Shown here: one piece after another, positions 8,874 through 16,898 of the stretch | How the letters are laid out: each line of letters begins with the position of its first letter | Position numbering within the stretch: the stretch's first letter is position 1 | DNA from: Bacteroidota bacterium | GTDB taxonomy: Bacteria; Bacteroidota; Bacteroidia; Palsa-948 | Direction: 5' to 3' | DNA: 64,000 nucleotides | Assembly: GCA_003164895.1 (NCBI GenBank) | Contig: PLUL01000021.1 | Span: 1-64,000 of the forward strand | The notes under the pieces: generated by a model | The model's input: the letters and a program-made list of their open reading frames with translations, nothing else | What the model was told of the DNA's origin: nothing | The model's database searches: none | Position numbers and translations under genes: made by a program

Positions 8874-10349
8874 ATGGTTCATCAATACACGATAAAAATA
8901 GCTGCTTTTTTGATTCTTGCGATAGGAATTATCAACCCTCCTGTATGCAGAAAAAAGGATAGGGATTCTGATAACCGTTTTTCAAAAAAAACAATTGACC
9001 TTCCTCAGATTTTAAAAAGAAAAAAACTTGTCGCATTGATTGACAATAGTTCAACCAGTTACTTTATCTATAAAGGAGAACCAATGGGATTTGAATATGA
9101 AATGCTCAACCGGTTTGCAAAACATCTTGGGGTTGAACTAAAAATTATCGTAGTAAAAGATATGGACAAAATTTTTGACGAATTATATTCAGACGATATT
9201 GATTTAGTTGCAGCAAATCTTACCATAACAGAAGATAGAATGAAAACTGTGGAATTTACCGAACCATTAATTTACACGCGACAGGTTTTGATTCAGCGAA
9301 AACCTAAAGGATGGGAAAATATGAATGAAAGTAAACTAAATGAAAAATTACTGAGAACAACTATTGATCTTGACGGTAAGAATATTTTTGTACGGAAAGG
9401 TTCTTCATTCTATTCTCGGCTGAAAAATTTACAGCAAGAAATTGCTGGCAAAATAAGCATCACAGATGTCGCAGGAAATGTGAGTACAGAAAACCTGATT
9501 GCGATGGTGGCAAACGGAAAAATCTCATATACAATTTCAGATGAAAACACTGCTATGGTTAACCAAAGTTATTATCCGCAAATAGATATTAAAACAGCTA
9601 TCAGCTTTCCTCAAAAAATTGCATGGGCGGTCAGAAAAAATTCCCCCAATTTACTATCGGAATTAAACAACTGGATTCTTTCAGAGAAACAAAATCCGGA
9701 ATTTGCAATGCTGTACAATAAATATTTCAAAAGTCCGAAATCTTCCGGAGCAAGAATGGAAAGCATGTTTTCATCTATCGGTGGAAATAAAATTTCATGT
9801 TATGACGACATGATTATTGCATACAGCAGGGAAGTTAGATGGGACTGGAGATTACTCGCTTCCATGATTTATCAGGAATCAAAATTCAATCCGTATGCAG
9901 AATCATGGACAGGAGCCTGCGGATTAATGCAACTGATACCAACCACTGCAGTTCAATATGGCATTGATTCCTGCAACGCAACGCCAATCGCAAGTATTGA
10001 TGCAGGAACAAGGCACCTCATCAATCTTGATCAATATTGGATAAAATTTATTTCAAATAAGGAGGAACGCACAAAATTTGTTCTTGCGTCTTACAATGTC
10101 GGATTAGGGCATATTATTGATGCCAGAAATCTCGCAAAAAAATACGGCAAAAATCCTGATATCTGGTTTGATAATGTGGATCTTTTCATAATTCTTAAAT
10201 CAACTCCAAAATATTATAATGATCCGATTGTGCGCTGCGGCTATTGCAGAGGACAAGAGCCTTATAATTATGTTCGGGAAATCATGAAAAGATACGAGCA
10301 CTACAAGAATGTAATTAAAGAGCCGGTCTCGCTCGTAGAAAATATATGA
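8874..10349 (+). CDS. MltF-like protein: solute-binding domain plus lytic transglycosylase
   Basis: 491 residues. An N-terminal hydrophobic segment (about 8-25) is followed by a periplasmic amino-acid-binding-type domain (about 50-285, with FEYEMLNRFAKHLGVELKI and DLVAANLTITEDR). A C-terminal SLT domain (about 310-450) has the catalytic Glu in YQESKF near residue 335, plus GLMQLIPTTAVQYG and SYNVGLGHI. This two-domain order is that of MltF, which cleaves peptidoglycan glycan strands to 1,6-anhydro products and may be modulated by the binding domain. A Cys at about residue 25 (PPVCRKK) does not form a good lipobox, so anchoring by an uncleaved N-terminal helix is possible. Confidence 0.92.
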   Translation: MVHQYTIKIAAFLILAIGIINPPVCRKKDRDSDNRFSKKTIDLPQILKRKKLVALIDNSSTSYFIYKGEPMGFEYEMLNRFAKHLGVELKIIVVKDMDKIFDELYSDDIDLVAANLTITEDRMKTVEFTEPLIYTRQVLIQRKPKGWENMNESKLNEKLLRTTIDLDGKNIFVRKGSSFYSRLKNLQQEIAGKISITDVAGNVSTENLIAMVANGKISYTISDENTAMVNQSYYPQIDIKTAISFPQKIAWAVRKNSPNLLSELNNWILSEKQNPEFAMLYNKYFKSPKSSGARMESMFSSIGGNKISCYDDMIIAYSREVRWDWRLLASMIYQESKFNPYAESWTGACGLMQLIPTTAVQYGIDSCNATPIASIDAGTRHLINLDQYWIKFISNKEERTKFVLASYNVGLGHIIDARNLAKKYGKNPDIWFDNVDLFIILKSTPKYYNDPIVRCGYCRGQEPYNYVREIMKRYEHYKNVIKEPVSLVENI

Positions 10350-10475
10350 TTACTCATGGGTAGGAATGACCTGCTTGTCTAAATGACGAAAAAGAATGAA
10401 ACTTTTTAATAGAAGGAAACGTAAAATACTATAAGAAAAAAAAATGAATTCTAACGATACTAAATACCCCAAACC

Positions 10476-10646
10476 ATGACACCTGAAAAATTACACGATT
10501 TTGTTAGTTGGTTAAGCAGTCAGGTTGATCATCTCACATCAACCATAAACGATGCGCACGAAAAGCAAAACCCTGGCAGAGAAGCACAATGCGAAGGAAT
10601 GCGGGATGCTTTTATGCGATGCTTAAACAAACTGACAAAGGAATGA
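10476..10646 (+). CDS. Small hypothetical protein, 56 residues
   Basis: Short open frame starting at an ATG (MTPEKLHDFVSWLSSQVDHL) and ending at TGA 10644-10646. It is predicted mostly helical and soluble, with two Cys near the end (AQCEGM, MRCLNK). The composition looks protein-like, it lies in the same direction as both flanking genes, and it has about 120-base gaps on both sides. No family is recognised. It could be non-coding. Confidence 0.5.
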   Translation: MTPEKLHDFVSWLSSQVDHLTSTINDAHEKQNPGREAQCEGMRDAFMRCLNKLTKE

Positions 10647-10737
10647 CGCTTTTGCCCTAATGCTTTCATGAAAACTTCCTGACGGCTTTCGGTTAATATC
10701 TTTTTCATCAGGGGAAATATGCGAAATGGAAACGCTC

Positions 10738-10745
10738 TAATTTTG
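10738..10745 (+). promoter_or_regulatory. Candidate -7 element (TAATTTTG)
   Basis: Exact fit to TAnnTTTG, 21 bases before the ATG at 10767. No obvious -33 element is seen. Confidence 0.45.
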
Positions 10746-10766
10746 CTTTAAGAAAAAATCCCTGAA

Positions 10767-11741
10767 ATGAAAAATATTATTATTTGCCTTTTTATTATTC
10801 CCAGTTTTACCATTTTTGCACAAAAACACTCAAAGTCCCATAGGGCAAAAGAAAAAGCAGTTCCAAAAACTGCGAATATAAAATCCCAGTCAGCTTTTGA
10901 ATATACATTTCAAATGGGACAAAAACTTCCTGATTCTTCTTTTCTCTACATCAAAAAATTTAATCAGAAAGGAAACATAGTTGAAAACAATTCGCCGGAG
11001 GAAAAAATAATTTTCACTTATAACGACAAAGGAAAACTCGCGGAGGAATCTTTTTATGATTCATTAGGTAAAAATATTCGATATAAAGACAGCTATCAAT
11101 ATGCAGATAATGGAATGCAGAGTATGAAAATTGAATATGGACAAAACAGGCATAAAATATTCAGCATTGCAAGTTCCTATAATTCCCAAAAACAAGAAAT
11201 CGAAAGAATTGTTCTTGATTCAATAGGCAAATTCCAGTCAAAAATAAAATTTTCTTATGACGACAAAAAAAATATTCTAAACGAAAGCGAACTTGATTCA
11301 TCGGGCAAAACCGTAACAAAAAAGATTTATAACTACAATAGCAAAAGCAATTTAATTGGTTTAACAATATTAAAACATGATACTATTGCTTCCAAATATT
11401 TGCATGAGTATGACAAACTCGGAAAGAAAACAAAAACTGTTTGTTACAATTCGGATGGCACAATCAATTATAAAACCATAAATAATTATAATGCAAAAGG
11501 AATGCTTTCTGATGAAACCACGTATCAGGGAGCGGGGTTTTCAAAAACAACTTACCAATATGATGCGAAAGGAAATATTACACAAGAATTAAAATCCAAC
11601 GAGGTAAATTCCATCCTTATGAAGGCGGTATATCACTATAATGCCAAGTGTTTACTTATAGAGGAAATTCAGTTTAATTCGTTTGACGAACCAGAAAGTT
11701 TAATAAGATATAATTACGAATTATTTCCAGCCACAAAATAA
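10767..11741 (+). CDS. Exported protein with degenerate YD/RHS-like repeats
   Basis: 324 residues with a signal peptide (about 1-18, IIPSFTIFAQ). The rest consists of about ten short imperfect units with the pattern Y-N/D-x-K-G-K/N-L/I-x-E-E (YNDKGKLAEESFYDSLGK, YDDKKNILNESELDSSGK, YNAKGMLSDETTYQG, YDAKGNITQEL). Such units resemble YD/RHS repeats or the related toxin_15/MORN-like surface repeats of Bacteroidota and would form stacked beta hairpins. There is no C-terminal toxin domain and no T9SS tail. Location is the periplasm or outer face. The function is unknown. Its stop codon directly abuts the stop of the convergent neighbour. Confidence 0.75.
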   Translation: MKNIIICLFIIPSFTIFAQKHSKSHRAKEKAVPKTANIKSQSAFEYTFQMGQKLPDSSFLYIKKFNQKGNIVENNSPEEKIIFTYNDKGKLAEESFYDSLGKNIRYKDSYQYADNGMQSMKIEYGQNRHKIFSIASSYNSQKQEIERIVLDSIGKFQSKIKFSYDDKKNILNESELDSSGKTVTKKIYNYNSKSNLIGLTILKHDTIASKYLHEYDKLGKKTKTVCYNSDGTINYKTINNYNAKGMLSDETTYQGAGFSKTTYQYDAKGNITQELKSNEVNSILMKAVYHYNAKCLLIEEIQFNSFDEPESLIRYNYELFPATK

Positions 11742-12332
11742 TTATTCAACACAAGGCAATTGATTAATAAAGATTTTAGGATTCACCGCCGGATATTCTT
11801 CATCCTTTTTTGACCAAGAAATTATTACTCTTTGCAAATCCTCCGATTTAAGTTGTTTAGCAGCGTCTCTCGAGAGATGAGCGAAAGAAGAATATTCAGT
11901 TGATTCTTTTGAAATGTTCGTATTACCACTAAATGTGCTGCCAAATGGAACCTCAACAGTTTTTCCTGATTTTAAAATAAAAGTAATATTGTTACCTTTT
12001 TTTATTGTCCCATAATATTGATATGCATCTTCGGTATGTATGGTAACATCAACATTTATTGCCAATACTGTATCTTCTGTAACACAACTCAAATAACCTT
12101 TCACAAAATCTTCTCCTTTATAAAGCGCTTGAGTAGCGCTATCAGGAAACTGAAGAGCCATGAATTTTTCTGCCTCAACAACACGAAGTTTTTTCCCCAA
12201 TGAATCTTTTCCGTTTTGGGAAAATTTGCAATTACTTGGTATCGGTGTTTCGACTTTTTTTTCATCTTGCTTCTGACCACATGAATAAAAAAGAACGACA
12301 GAAACAACTGATAGTAGGATGTATTTTTTCAT
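11742..12332 (-). CDS. Putative lipoprotein of unknown function
   Basis: 196 residues. The N terminus MKKYILLSVVSVVLFYSC ends in a plausible lipobox (FYSC), followed by a polar linker (GQKQDEKKVETP), so it is probably an outer-membrane lipoprotein. The mature part is mixed alpha/beta with no motif I know (EAEKFMALQFPDSATQALYK, LKSEDLQRVIISWSKK). Its last base lies next to the last base of the convergent upstream gene, with no spacer and no terminator hairpin. It reads away from tRNA-Asp. Confidence 0.7.
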   Translation of the reverse strand: MKKYILLSVVSVVLFYSCGQKQDEKKVETPIPSNCKFSQNGKDSLGKKLRVVEAEKFMALQFPDSATQALYKGEDFVKGYLSCVTEDTVLAINVDVTIHTEDAYQYYGTIKKGNNITFILKSGKTVEVPFGSTFSGNTNISKESTEYSSFAHLSRDAAKQLKSEDLQRVIISWSKKDEEYPAVNPKIFINQLPCVE

Positions 12333-12391
12333 GATTAAATAATTATTATTGACAAATGTAAAATAATTTCATAATATGAAATAAAAAAACA

Positions 12392-12399
12392 TACTTTTG
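12392..12399 (+). promoter_or_regulatory. Promoter -7 element of tRNA-Asp (TACTTTTG)
   Basis: Exact TAnnTTTG, 11 bases before the tRNA 5' end, which is the expected geometry for a stable-RNA promoter in Bacteroidota. The -33 element is unclear; a TTGACA at 12349-12354 is too distant. Confidence 0.65.
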
Positions 12400-12410
12400 C
12401 GTCCTTTCTT

Positions 12411-12487
12411 GGACTGGTAGTTCAGCTGGTTAGAATGCTTCCCTGTCACGGAAGAGGTCGCGGGTTCGAATCCCGTCCAGTCCGCCA
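12411..12487 (+). tRNA. tRNA-Asp (GTC)
   Basis: Full cloverleaf. Acceptor GGACTGG pairs with CCAGTCC, the anticodon stem CTTCC/GGAAG encloses the loop CTGTCAC with anticodon GTC, and the T arm is CGGGTTCGAATCCCG. The discriminator is G at 12484 and the CCA is genomically encoded at 12485-12487. The 3' half is the integration target of the recombinase remnant that follows. Confidence 0.97.
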
Positions 12488-13084
12488 ATCGGTAATTCTT
12501 TTTTTATTCCCTTCTTTTTTAAGCTCTACTACCACAGGGCTTTTTATTTTTTCTGTTTGTAACTCTCTGTCTTTCGCGACTATATCAAAAGGCGGCAACC
12601 AATCAAATACATTTTTTTTATCCTTCAAAAAACGGTTCGACCCGGTTTTATCGGAAAGTTCCTTATACTCTGATAAATCCATGTCGGAGTTTGCAAGTTT
12701 CCCTGCGTAATGTGCAGTTTTCACCCAATCACGTAATGGTTCGACCCAGCCCAGCCCTTTGTTCTGTGCGTAGCTCGAACTCTTTAATTTTATATCAGAT
12801 TTTTGTTTTAATAGTTCGTCTTTCTTTTTTAAATAGTTTGTCTTTTCAATTTTTCCTTCCAAATATCCGCTCACTAATTTATCCATCTTGCCCTCTATGT
12901 TCTTGAACTGTAAATCTGAATTTTGATTTTTTATTTTTGTTTTTTGTTGTTCGTCTTTTTGCCAGCGTTCAATTTCTTTCAGCATATTTTCAGCCCAATC
13001 ATTTGGAATCGCAATTTTTTGAAACTGTACTTTCAGTTGTTGGACGAGCAAGTCTTCTCTTACTCCTATGCAGTAATAGGGGCA
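12446..13084 (-). pseudogene. C-terminal remnant of a large serine recombinase integrated at tRNA-Asp
   Basis: An open frame of about 200 codons matches only the C-terminal half of Bacteroidota and CPR-type serine recombinases. It begins at the end of the zinc-ribbon region (CPYYC...VREDLLVQQL), continues with IAIPNDWAENMLKEIERW, then a coiled coil with the DKLVSGYLEGKI...YLKKKDEL pattern. It ends with the hallmark GSNRFLKDKKNVFDW LPPF. The catalytic resolvase domain (Ser nucleophile) is missing, and an in-frame TAA at 13085-13087 closes the frame. The last residues (GRDSNPRPLP) are the antisense translation of the tRNA 3' half. This is the typical form of an integrase gene whose 3' end runs into its attachment site. 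It is not expected to be active. Confidence 0.85.
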
Positions 13085-13459
13085 TTAAAATTGAGTTCTT
13101 GGTCTTTCATGTTACCTTCTCTGGCTAAATCTTAATTCCAATTACACAATATTAAATCAGTTGAAAATATTTTTTGCTTTTACCGTGGAATATATCGAAC
13201 TCTCAAAGCAAAAGTAAAAAATCCTTTTTAACCTATTTGCTTTTCGCTGAAAACACCGTATACGCTCGACCGGATTCTGTACAATTTGTATATAAAAAAG
13301 AAAAACCTCATGATCCTCACGAAGTTCTATCTTTGTTTCGTGGGTGTAAAATTATCTAGGGTTTCATCAAACAAGAAAGGGAGCATGAATACAAATGTCA
13401 TTATTGGAATTGCAACAGAAGATAATTTGAATCGTAGGCATACTAGAATATAAAATAAT
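13085..13459. other. 375-base gene-poor stretch between recombinase scar and cytochrome gene
   Basis: No convincing gene. On the minus strand at 13066-13110 a 14-codon frame (MKDQELNFNAPITA) with a purine-rich AGAGAAGG before its ATG leads straight into the recombinase remnant in another frame. It may be the original 5' end of the recombinase, brought close by an internal deletion. The rest is A+T-rich and has no repeat of the tRNA 3' end, so no attR is visible. Confidence 0.5.
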
Positions 13460-13927
13460 ATGAAAAGAAAAATATTTTTAGCGACAACAATTTTTAGTGG
13501 TATCTTTTTTATAACACGGTGCAATACGTCGCCCAATTCGGATAATGAAGTCCGAGAGATTAACCCTGTGAGGGATACGCTATCAGCCGACAAAGGAATG
13601 GGACGTTTCAAAGAAGTACCTCTCACACATCCGCTGAACGATACAGATGTGATAGAAGGGCAGGCGATTTATAAAGCGAAATGTTTTTCCTGCCATAAAC
13701 TCACTACCGAAAAATTGATAGGCCCGGGGCTGCACGGAGTCACCGATCGCAGGACTCCCGAATGGATTATGAATTTCATGACCAATACCAGCGTGATGAT
13801 AGACAGCGATGCCATTGCCCAGCAGTTAATGGTTACGTGCAACGCGCGTATGCCGAATCAAAATCTCACTGACGATGATGCGCGCGATATGCTGGAGTTC
13901 CTGCGAAAAAACGACGGGAAAAATTAA
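13460..13927 (+). CDS. Monohaem c-type cytochrome, membrane or periplasmic
   Basis: 155 residues. A hydrophobic leader is followed by Cys (GIFFITRC), which is a poor lipobox because Arg precedes the Cys. The haem site is CFSCH at residues 75-79 and the likely sixth ligand is Met in NARMPNQNLTDDD. The stretch LIGPGLHGVTDRRTPEWIMN is typical of small electron carriers of Bacteroidota. Similar proteins often sit near nitrous-oxide reductase genes, but none is visible here. G+C is visibly higher than in the neighbours: 29 of 60 bases in 13561-13620 and again in 13681-13740. The gene lies between two mobile-element scars, so horizontal acquisition is plausible. The partner oxidase or reductase is unknown. 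Confidence 0.88.
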   Translation: MKRKIFLATTIFSGIFFITRCNTSPNSDNEVREINPVRDTLSADKGMGRFKEVPLTHPLNDTDVIEGQAIYKAKCFSCHKLTTEKLIGPGLHGVTDRRTPEWIMNFMTNTSVMIDSDAIAQQLMVTCNARMPNQNLTDDDARDMLEFLRKNDGKN

Positions 13928-14267
13928 TTTTTTTTTATTCGTTCCAGGATTTCAATCTCGATAAATTTTCGTAGCATATTAAGCACTATCGAACCATAGC
14001 CCACTTCGAACTAATCTCTTAAAAAAATTAGTTTCTAAAACTATACCTAATAAAATCAATTCATAGAAACCTAATTGGTTACCTACCTTCTTCTTAAGGG
14101 GTATAACATCGGTCTAGTGCCAGAAGGACAACATTTATTAAAGAAAATTTCTGCAATTAATTAATTTTGTATAGCGGTCAGGGAAGCGGTATAAAATCGC
14201 TGCCATCGTTAGCCCGCTTAGAGTTAGGGGTTTCATTATTACATCATTAAATGAAGAAAAGATGATT
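13928..14267. other. 340-base intergenic stretch without recognisable genes
   Basis: No open frame, tRNA or strong hairpin is seen. The first bases after the cytochrome stop are a run of T, which might end transcription weakly. The stretch lies inside the decayed 12.4-15.1 kb patch and may hold unrecognisable remnants. Confidence 0.4.
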
Positions 14268-14713
14268 TTACATTACATTTTCCGCAATCACAATATTTCT
14301 GAATTTATCGAGAAGAAAATTCAATTGCACAACTTCTTGTTTATCTAAGGTGGCAAGCCGTTTATCCATCTGTTCATTTTCTTTTTCAATTTCCTCAAGT
14401 AATGTAAGTCCCTCTTCAGTAATTATAATATCCATTCTTCGTCTATCAGAACCCGCTGTAGTTCTTACAACCAATTCTTTTTTTCTGAGATGTTCAACTA
14501 ACCTTGACACGTCTGACATTCGATCAAGCATTCTATCACGAATAAATGTTACCGTAATAGCTTCAGGATATTTTCCACGTAAAATGCGAAGAATATTATA
14601 TTGCTGGAGAGTTAATTTATAGGGCTTCAGAAAATCAGTAACAAACTGCAAAACCCATTTGCCGGAATAGATAAGGTTAACTCTGGCTTTATGATAATCA
14701 TTCCTGAATGGTC
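14268..14713 (-). pseudogene. MarR-family regulator, 5' end lost
   Basis: The winged-helix core and C-terminal dimer helix are complete (LTLQQYNILRILRG, DRMSDVSRLVEHLRKK, the wing SDRRRMDIIITEEG). Reading upstream in frame past the TTG at 14651 still gives family-like sequence (RPFRNDYHKARVNLIYSGKW), up to about 14713. There homology stops and the frame enters antisense transposase DNA without any ATG. The gene has therefore lost its native start and promoter to a rearrangement. A shortened product of 127 residues from TTG 14651 would lack the first dimer helix. The ligand and original target are unknown. Confidence 0.75.
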
Positions 14714-14741
14714 TGACCTTATGAAATTCTTTTTTACTAAT

Positions 14742-15113
14742 ATTGCTTCTGAACTTAAAGAATATTTAAAAGACAACCATGATATGGATCAAGTGCGTGG
14801 CAGACCCTTTCATCCCCAAACACAGGGCAAGATCGAACGCTATCATCGCACGATGAAAAATGTGGTGAAGCTTGATTATTATTATTGCCCAGAAGAATTG
14901 GAAAGCGCTCTCGAAAAATTTGTTTACACATACAACCACGAAAGATACCACGAATCGTTACAAAATTTAACTCCTGCCGATGTGAATTTGGGTCGCGGAG
15001 AATTGATTTTAAAAGAAAGAGAAAGAATAAAGCACAAATCTATTTTGAGTAGAAAAACAGAATATCAAAAACTAAAATTGCAAAAAAGAAAAATTAACTT
15101 AACTTTGAATTAA
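14742..15113 (+). mobile_element. C-terminal fragment of an rve-type (DDE) transposase
   Basis: About 124 codons matching the end of an integrase-core transposase: ASELKEYLKDN, then RPFHPQTQGKIERYHRTMKN, where the Glu of GKIER is the third DDE residue, and ERYHESLQNLTPADV, then a Lys/Arg-rich tail. The first two catalytic Asp and the N-terminal helix-turn-helix are absent. The open frame extends back to an ATG at 14691, but those 17 codons are antisense MarR sequence. IS3-like or IS481-like groups both fit. Target duplications and terminal repeats are not evident. A small perfect inverted repeat (GTGAA-aag-TTCAC, 15131-15143) follows the stop. Confidence 0.85.
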
Positions 15114-15205
15114 ACAAGAAACACTCCTTAGTGAAAAGTTCACATTACTTTGAAGACATACAATGCCTAATTAAATTCAGCAGGTGTGGTAGAATAAATA
15201 TTTTT

Positions 15206-16897
15206 TCATGTATTTAAGAAGAAAATAAATTTGCTTCCTTGTCCGATTTCGCTTTCCACTTTTATTTCTCCGCCTTGCGCTTCGATGAATTCTTTTCCAA
15301 TTGCTAACCCCAATCCGGTGCCTTCTTGTTTGGTGCCTGGAATTCGGAAGTAACGATCGAAAATTTTATCTGTATATTTTGAATCAATTCCTTTCCCGAA
15401 ATCCTGAACGGATAATTCCATTTTTTTACCAATTGATTTTGCAGATACAACTATTTTAGAATTCTCATTTGAATAACGAATGGCGTTTGAAATCAGATTA
15501 GTCAAAACCCACGCTGTTTTTTCCGTATCGGCATTCACCGTTTGCACATCCTCCGGACAATGAACTTCAACTAAAACTTTTTTCTGCTCCGCTTGAGTTT
15601 TGGTAGCATCAATTGCATAGCGAATTATTTCTTTCACATCGGCTTGTTGAATGGAGAGATGGATTTTACCTGTTTCCACCTGAGTCATATTCAATAATTC
15701 TCCTGTTATTTTTAAAAGCCGTTCGCTGTCTTCCTTCACACTTCGAATTAATTGTTTTTGTTCGGAATTTGTTTCCCCAATTCGCTTGTCTTCCAATAAT
15801 TTCAAACTCATCTGAATAGAAGAAATGGGCGTTTTTAATTCGTGAGAAATGGTAGCGATAAAATTTGTTTTTGAAACATCCAATTCTTTAAACTGCGTAA
15901 TGTTTTTCAGAGCAATTACTTCGCCTATGATTTCATTGTTGTTCATTACGTTTTTATATTCTTTGGTGAAAAAATTTTCCTTGCCGTCAATTACAATTTT
16001 CACAGGAACATTTTTTTCTTCTTTCACTAAAAGATTCCTGAGTAAATCGTTTTTCAGCGCAACATCAGCAGAATATTTTCCTACCGCTTCATCTGCTTTT
16101 AAATTTAAAAGCGATTCGGCAATGGAATTTACAAATAGAATATTTTTTTGAGCATCCAAACCAATAACAGCATCGTTCATTTGCCCAATGATGGTTTCAA
16201 TCCGTTTCTTTTCAAACATCAATTTAGCAAGATTACTGTGTTCATATTCGTGCAGCTTCGATGCCATTTGATTGAATGCGTCAGCGAGTTCGCCAAATTC
16301 ATCCGATGACTGAAAATAAATTCGTTTATCATAATTTTTGTTTGCCACTTCCTTAATTCCTTCGGTAAGAAGTTTTATCGGATTGGCAATCCATCCTGGA
16401 AAATTTATAACGAAAGAAAATGTGGTGAGAAATAAAAATGTTACAATCAGACTGAGCCATAGTATTGCGTTTCCCGAAGTTTCCTGAGCAATTGTATTTT
16501 TCTTTTCTATAGCTTTTTGATTTAACTCGTTAATGCGACAGATTTGTTTTCTCGCATCTTCATAAAAAGCAATATCAGAATTATTTATTTTTATTTGACT
16601 GAAATCAAAACGCAATTGCTGCGTTGCCTGCGCTTCTCCTGGTTCAGTAATGTTTCCTTCCTGTGCTTTTAAGTTAGTTTCAAAATCATTTATAGCTTTC
16701 GGATTATCTTTTATTGTATCAATGTCCTTCAGCATATTATTACAGTAAAGCAGCGTGTTGTAATTATCTTTCAGAATTGCATCGGTATTATTCGATAAAC
16801 GATAGATAAAAAAAATTGCGAGAATGCCAATAACCAGAATACAAACAAATAGAAATGTTACACCGAATGCCAACTTTGATTTTACTGGAAAGCGCAT
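15206..16897 (-). CDS. HAMP-PAS sensor histidine kinase of the kdp locus
   Basis: 563 residues. First membrane helix about 8-32, a periplasmic sensor region about 33-150, second helix about 152-172, HAMP (NPIKLLTEGI...DEFGELADAFNQMASKL), a PAS domain (about 240-330) and HisKA with the phospho-acceptor His in ATISHELKTP. The ATPase follows, with N box (NLISNAIRYSNE), G1 (DFGKGID) and G2 (GTGLGLAIGKEF). It starts one base after the stand-alone KdpD gene stops, so the two are surely co-translated. It lacks the four-helix DUF4118 and GAF parts of classical KdpD, and so supplies the kinase half of a split KdpD. It probably phosphorylates the sigma-54 activator encoded at the other end of the locus. 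That pairing is inferred from context. Confidence 0.93.
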   Translation of the reverse strand: MRFPVKSKLAFGVTFLFVCILVIGILAIFFIYRLSNNTDAILKDNYNTLLYCNNMLKDIDTIKDNPKAINDFETNLKAQEGNITEPGEAQATQQLRFDFSQIKINNSDIAFYEDARKQICRINELNQKAIEKKNTIAQETSGNAILWLSLIVTFLFLTTFSFVINFPGWIANPIKLLTEGIKEVANKNYDKRIYFQSSDEFGELADAFNQMASKLHEYEHSNLAKLMFEKKRIETIIGQMNDAVIGLDAQKNILFVNSIAESLLNLKADEAVGKYSADVALKNDLLRNLLVKEEKNVPVKIVIDGKENFFTKEYKNVMNNNEIIGEVIALKNITQFKELDVSKTNFIATISHELKTPISSIQMSLKLLEDKRIGETNSEQKQLIRSVKEDSERLLKITGELLNMTQVETGKIHLSIQQADVKEIIRYAIDATKTQAEQKKVLVEVHCPEDVQTVNADTEKTAWVLTNLISNAIRYSNENSKIVVSAKSIGKKMELSVQDFGKGIDSKYTDKIFDRYFRIPGTKQEGTGLGLAIGKEFIEAQGGEIKVESEIGQGSKFIFFLNT

Positions 16898-16898
16898 A

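Noticed and set aside
12349-12354. TTGACA as a -35/-33 box for tRNA-Asp
   Set aside because: It lies 37 bases before the -7 element, too far for a Bacteroidota promoter (about 17-23).
15131-15143. GTGAA-aag-TTCAC inverted repeat after the transposase fragment
   Set aside because: Could be an insertion-sequence end or a small operator, but no partner repeat is visible; kept only as a note in the transposase entry.
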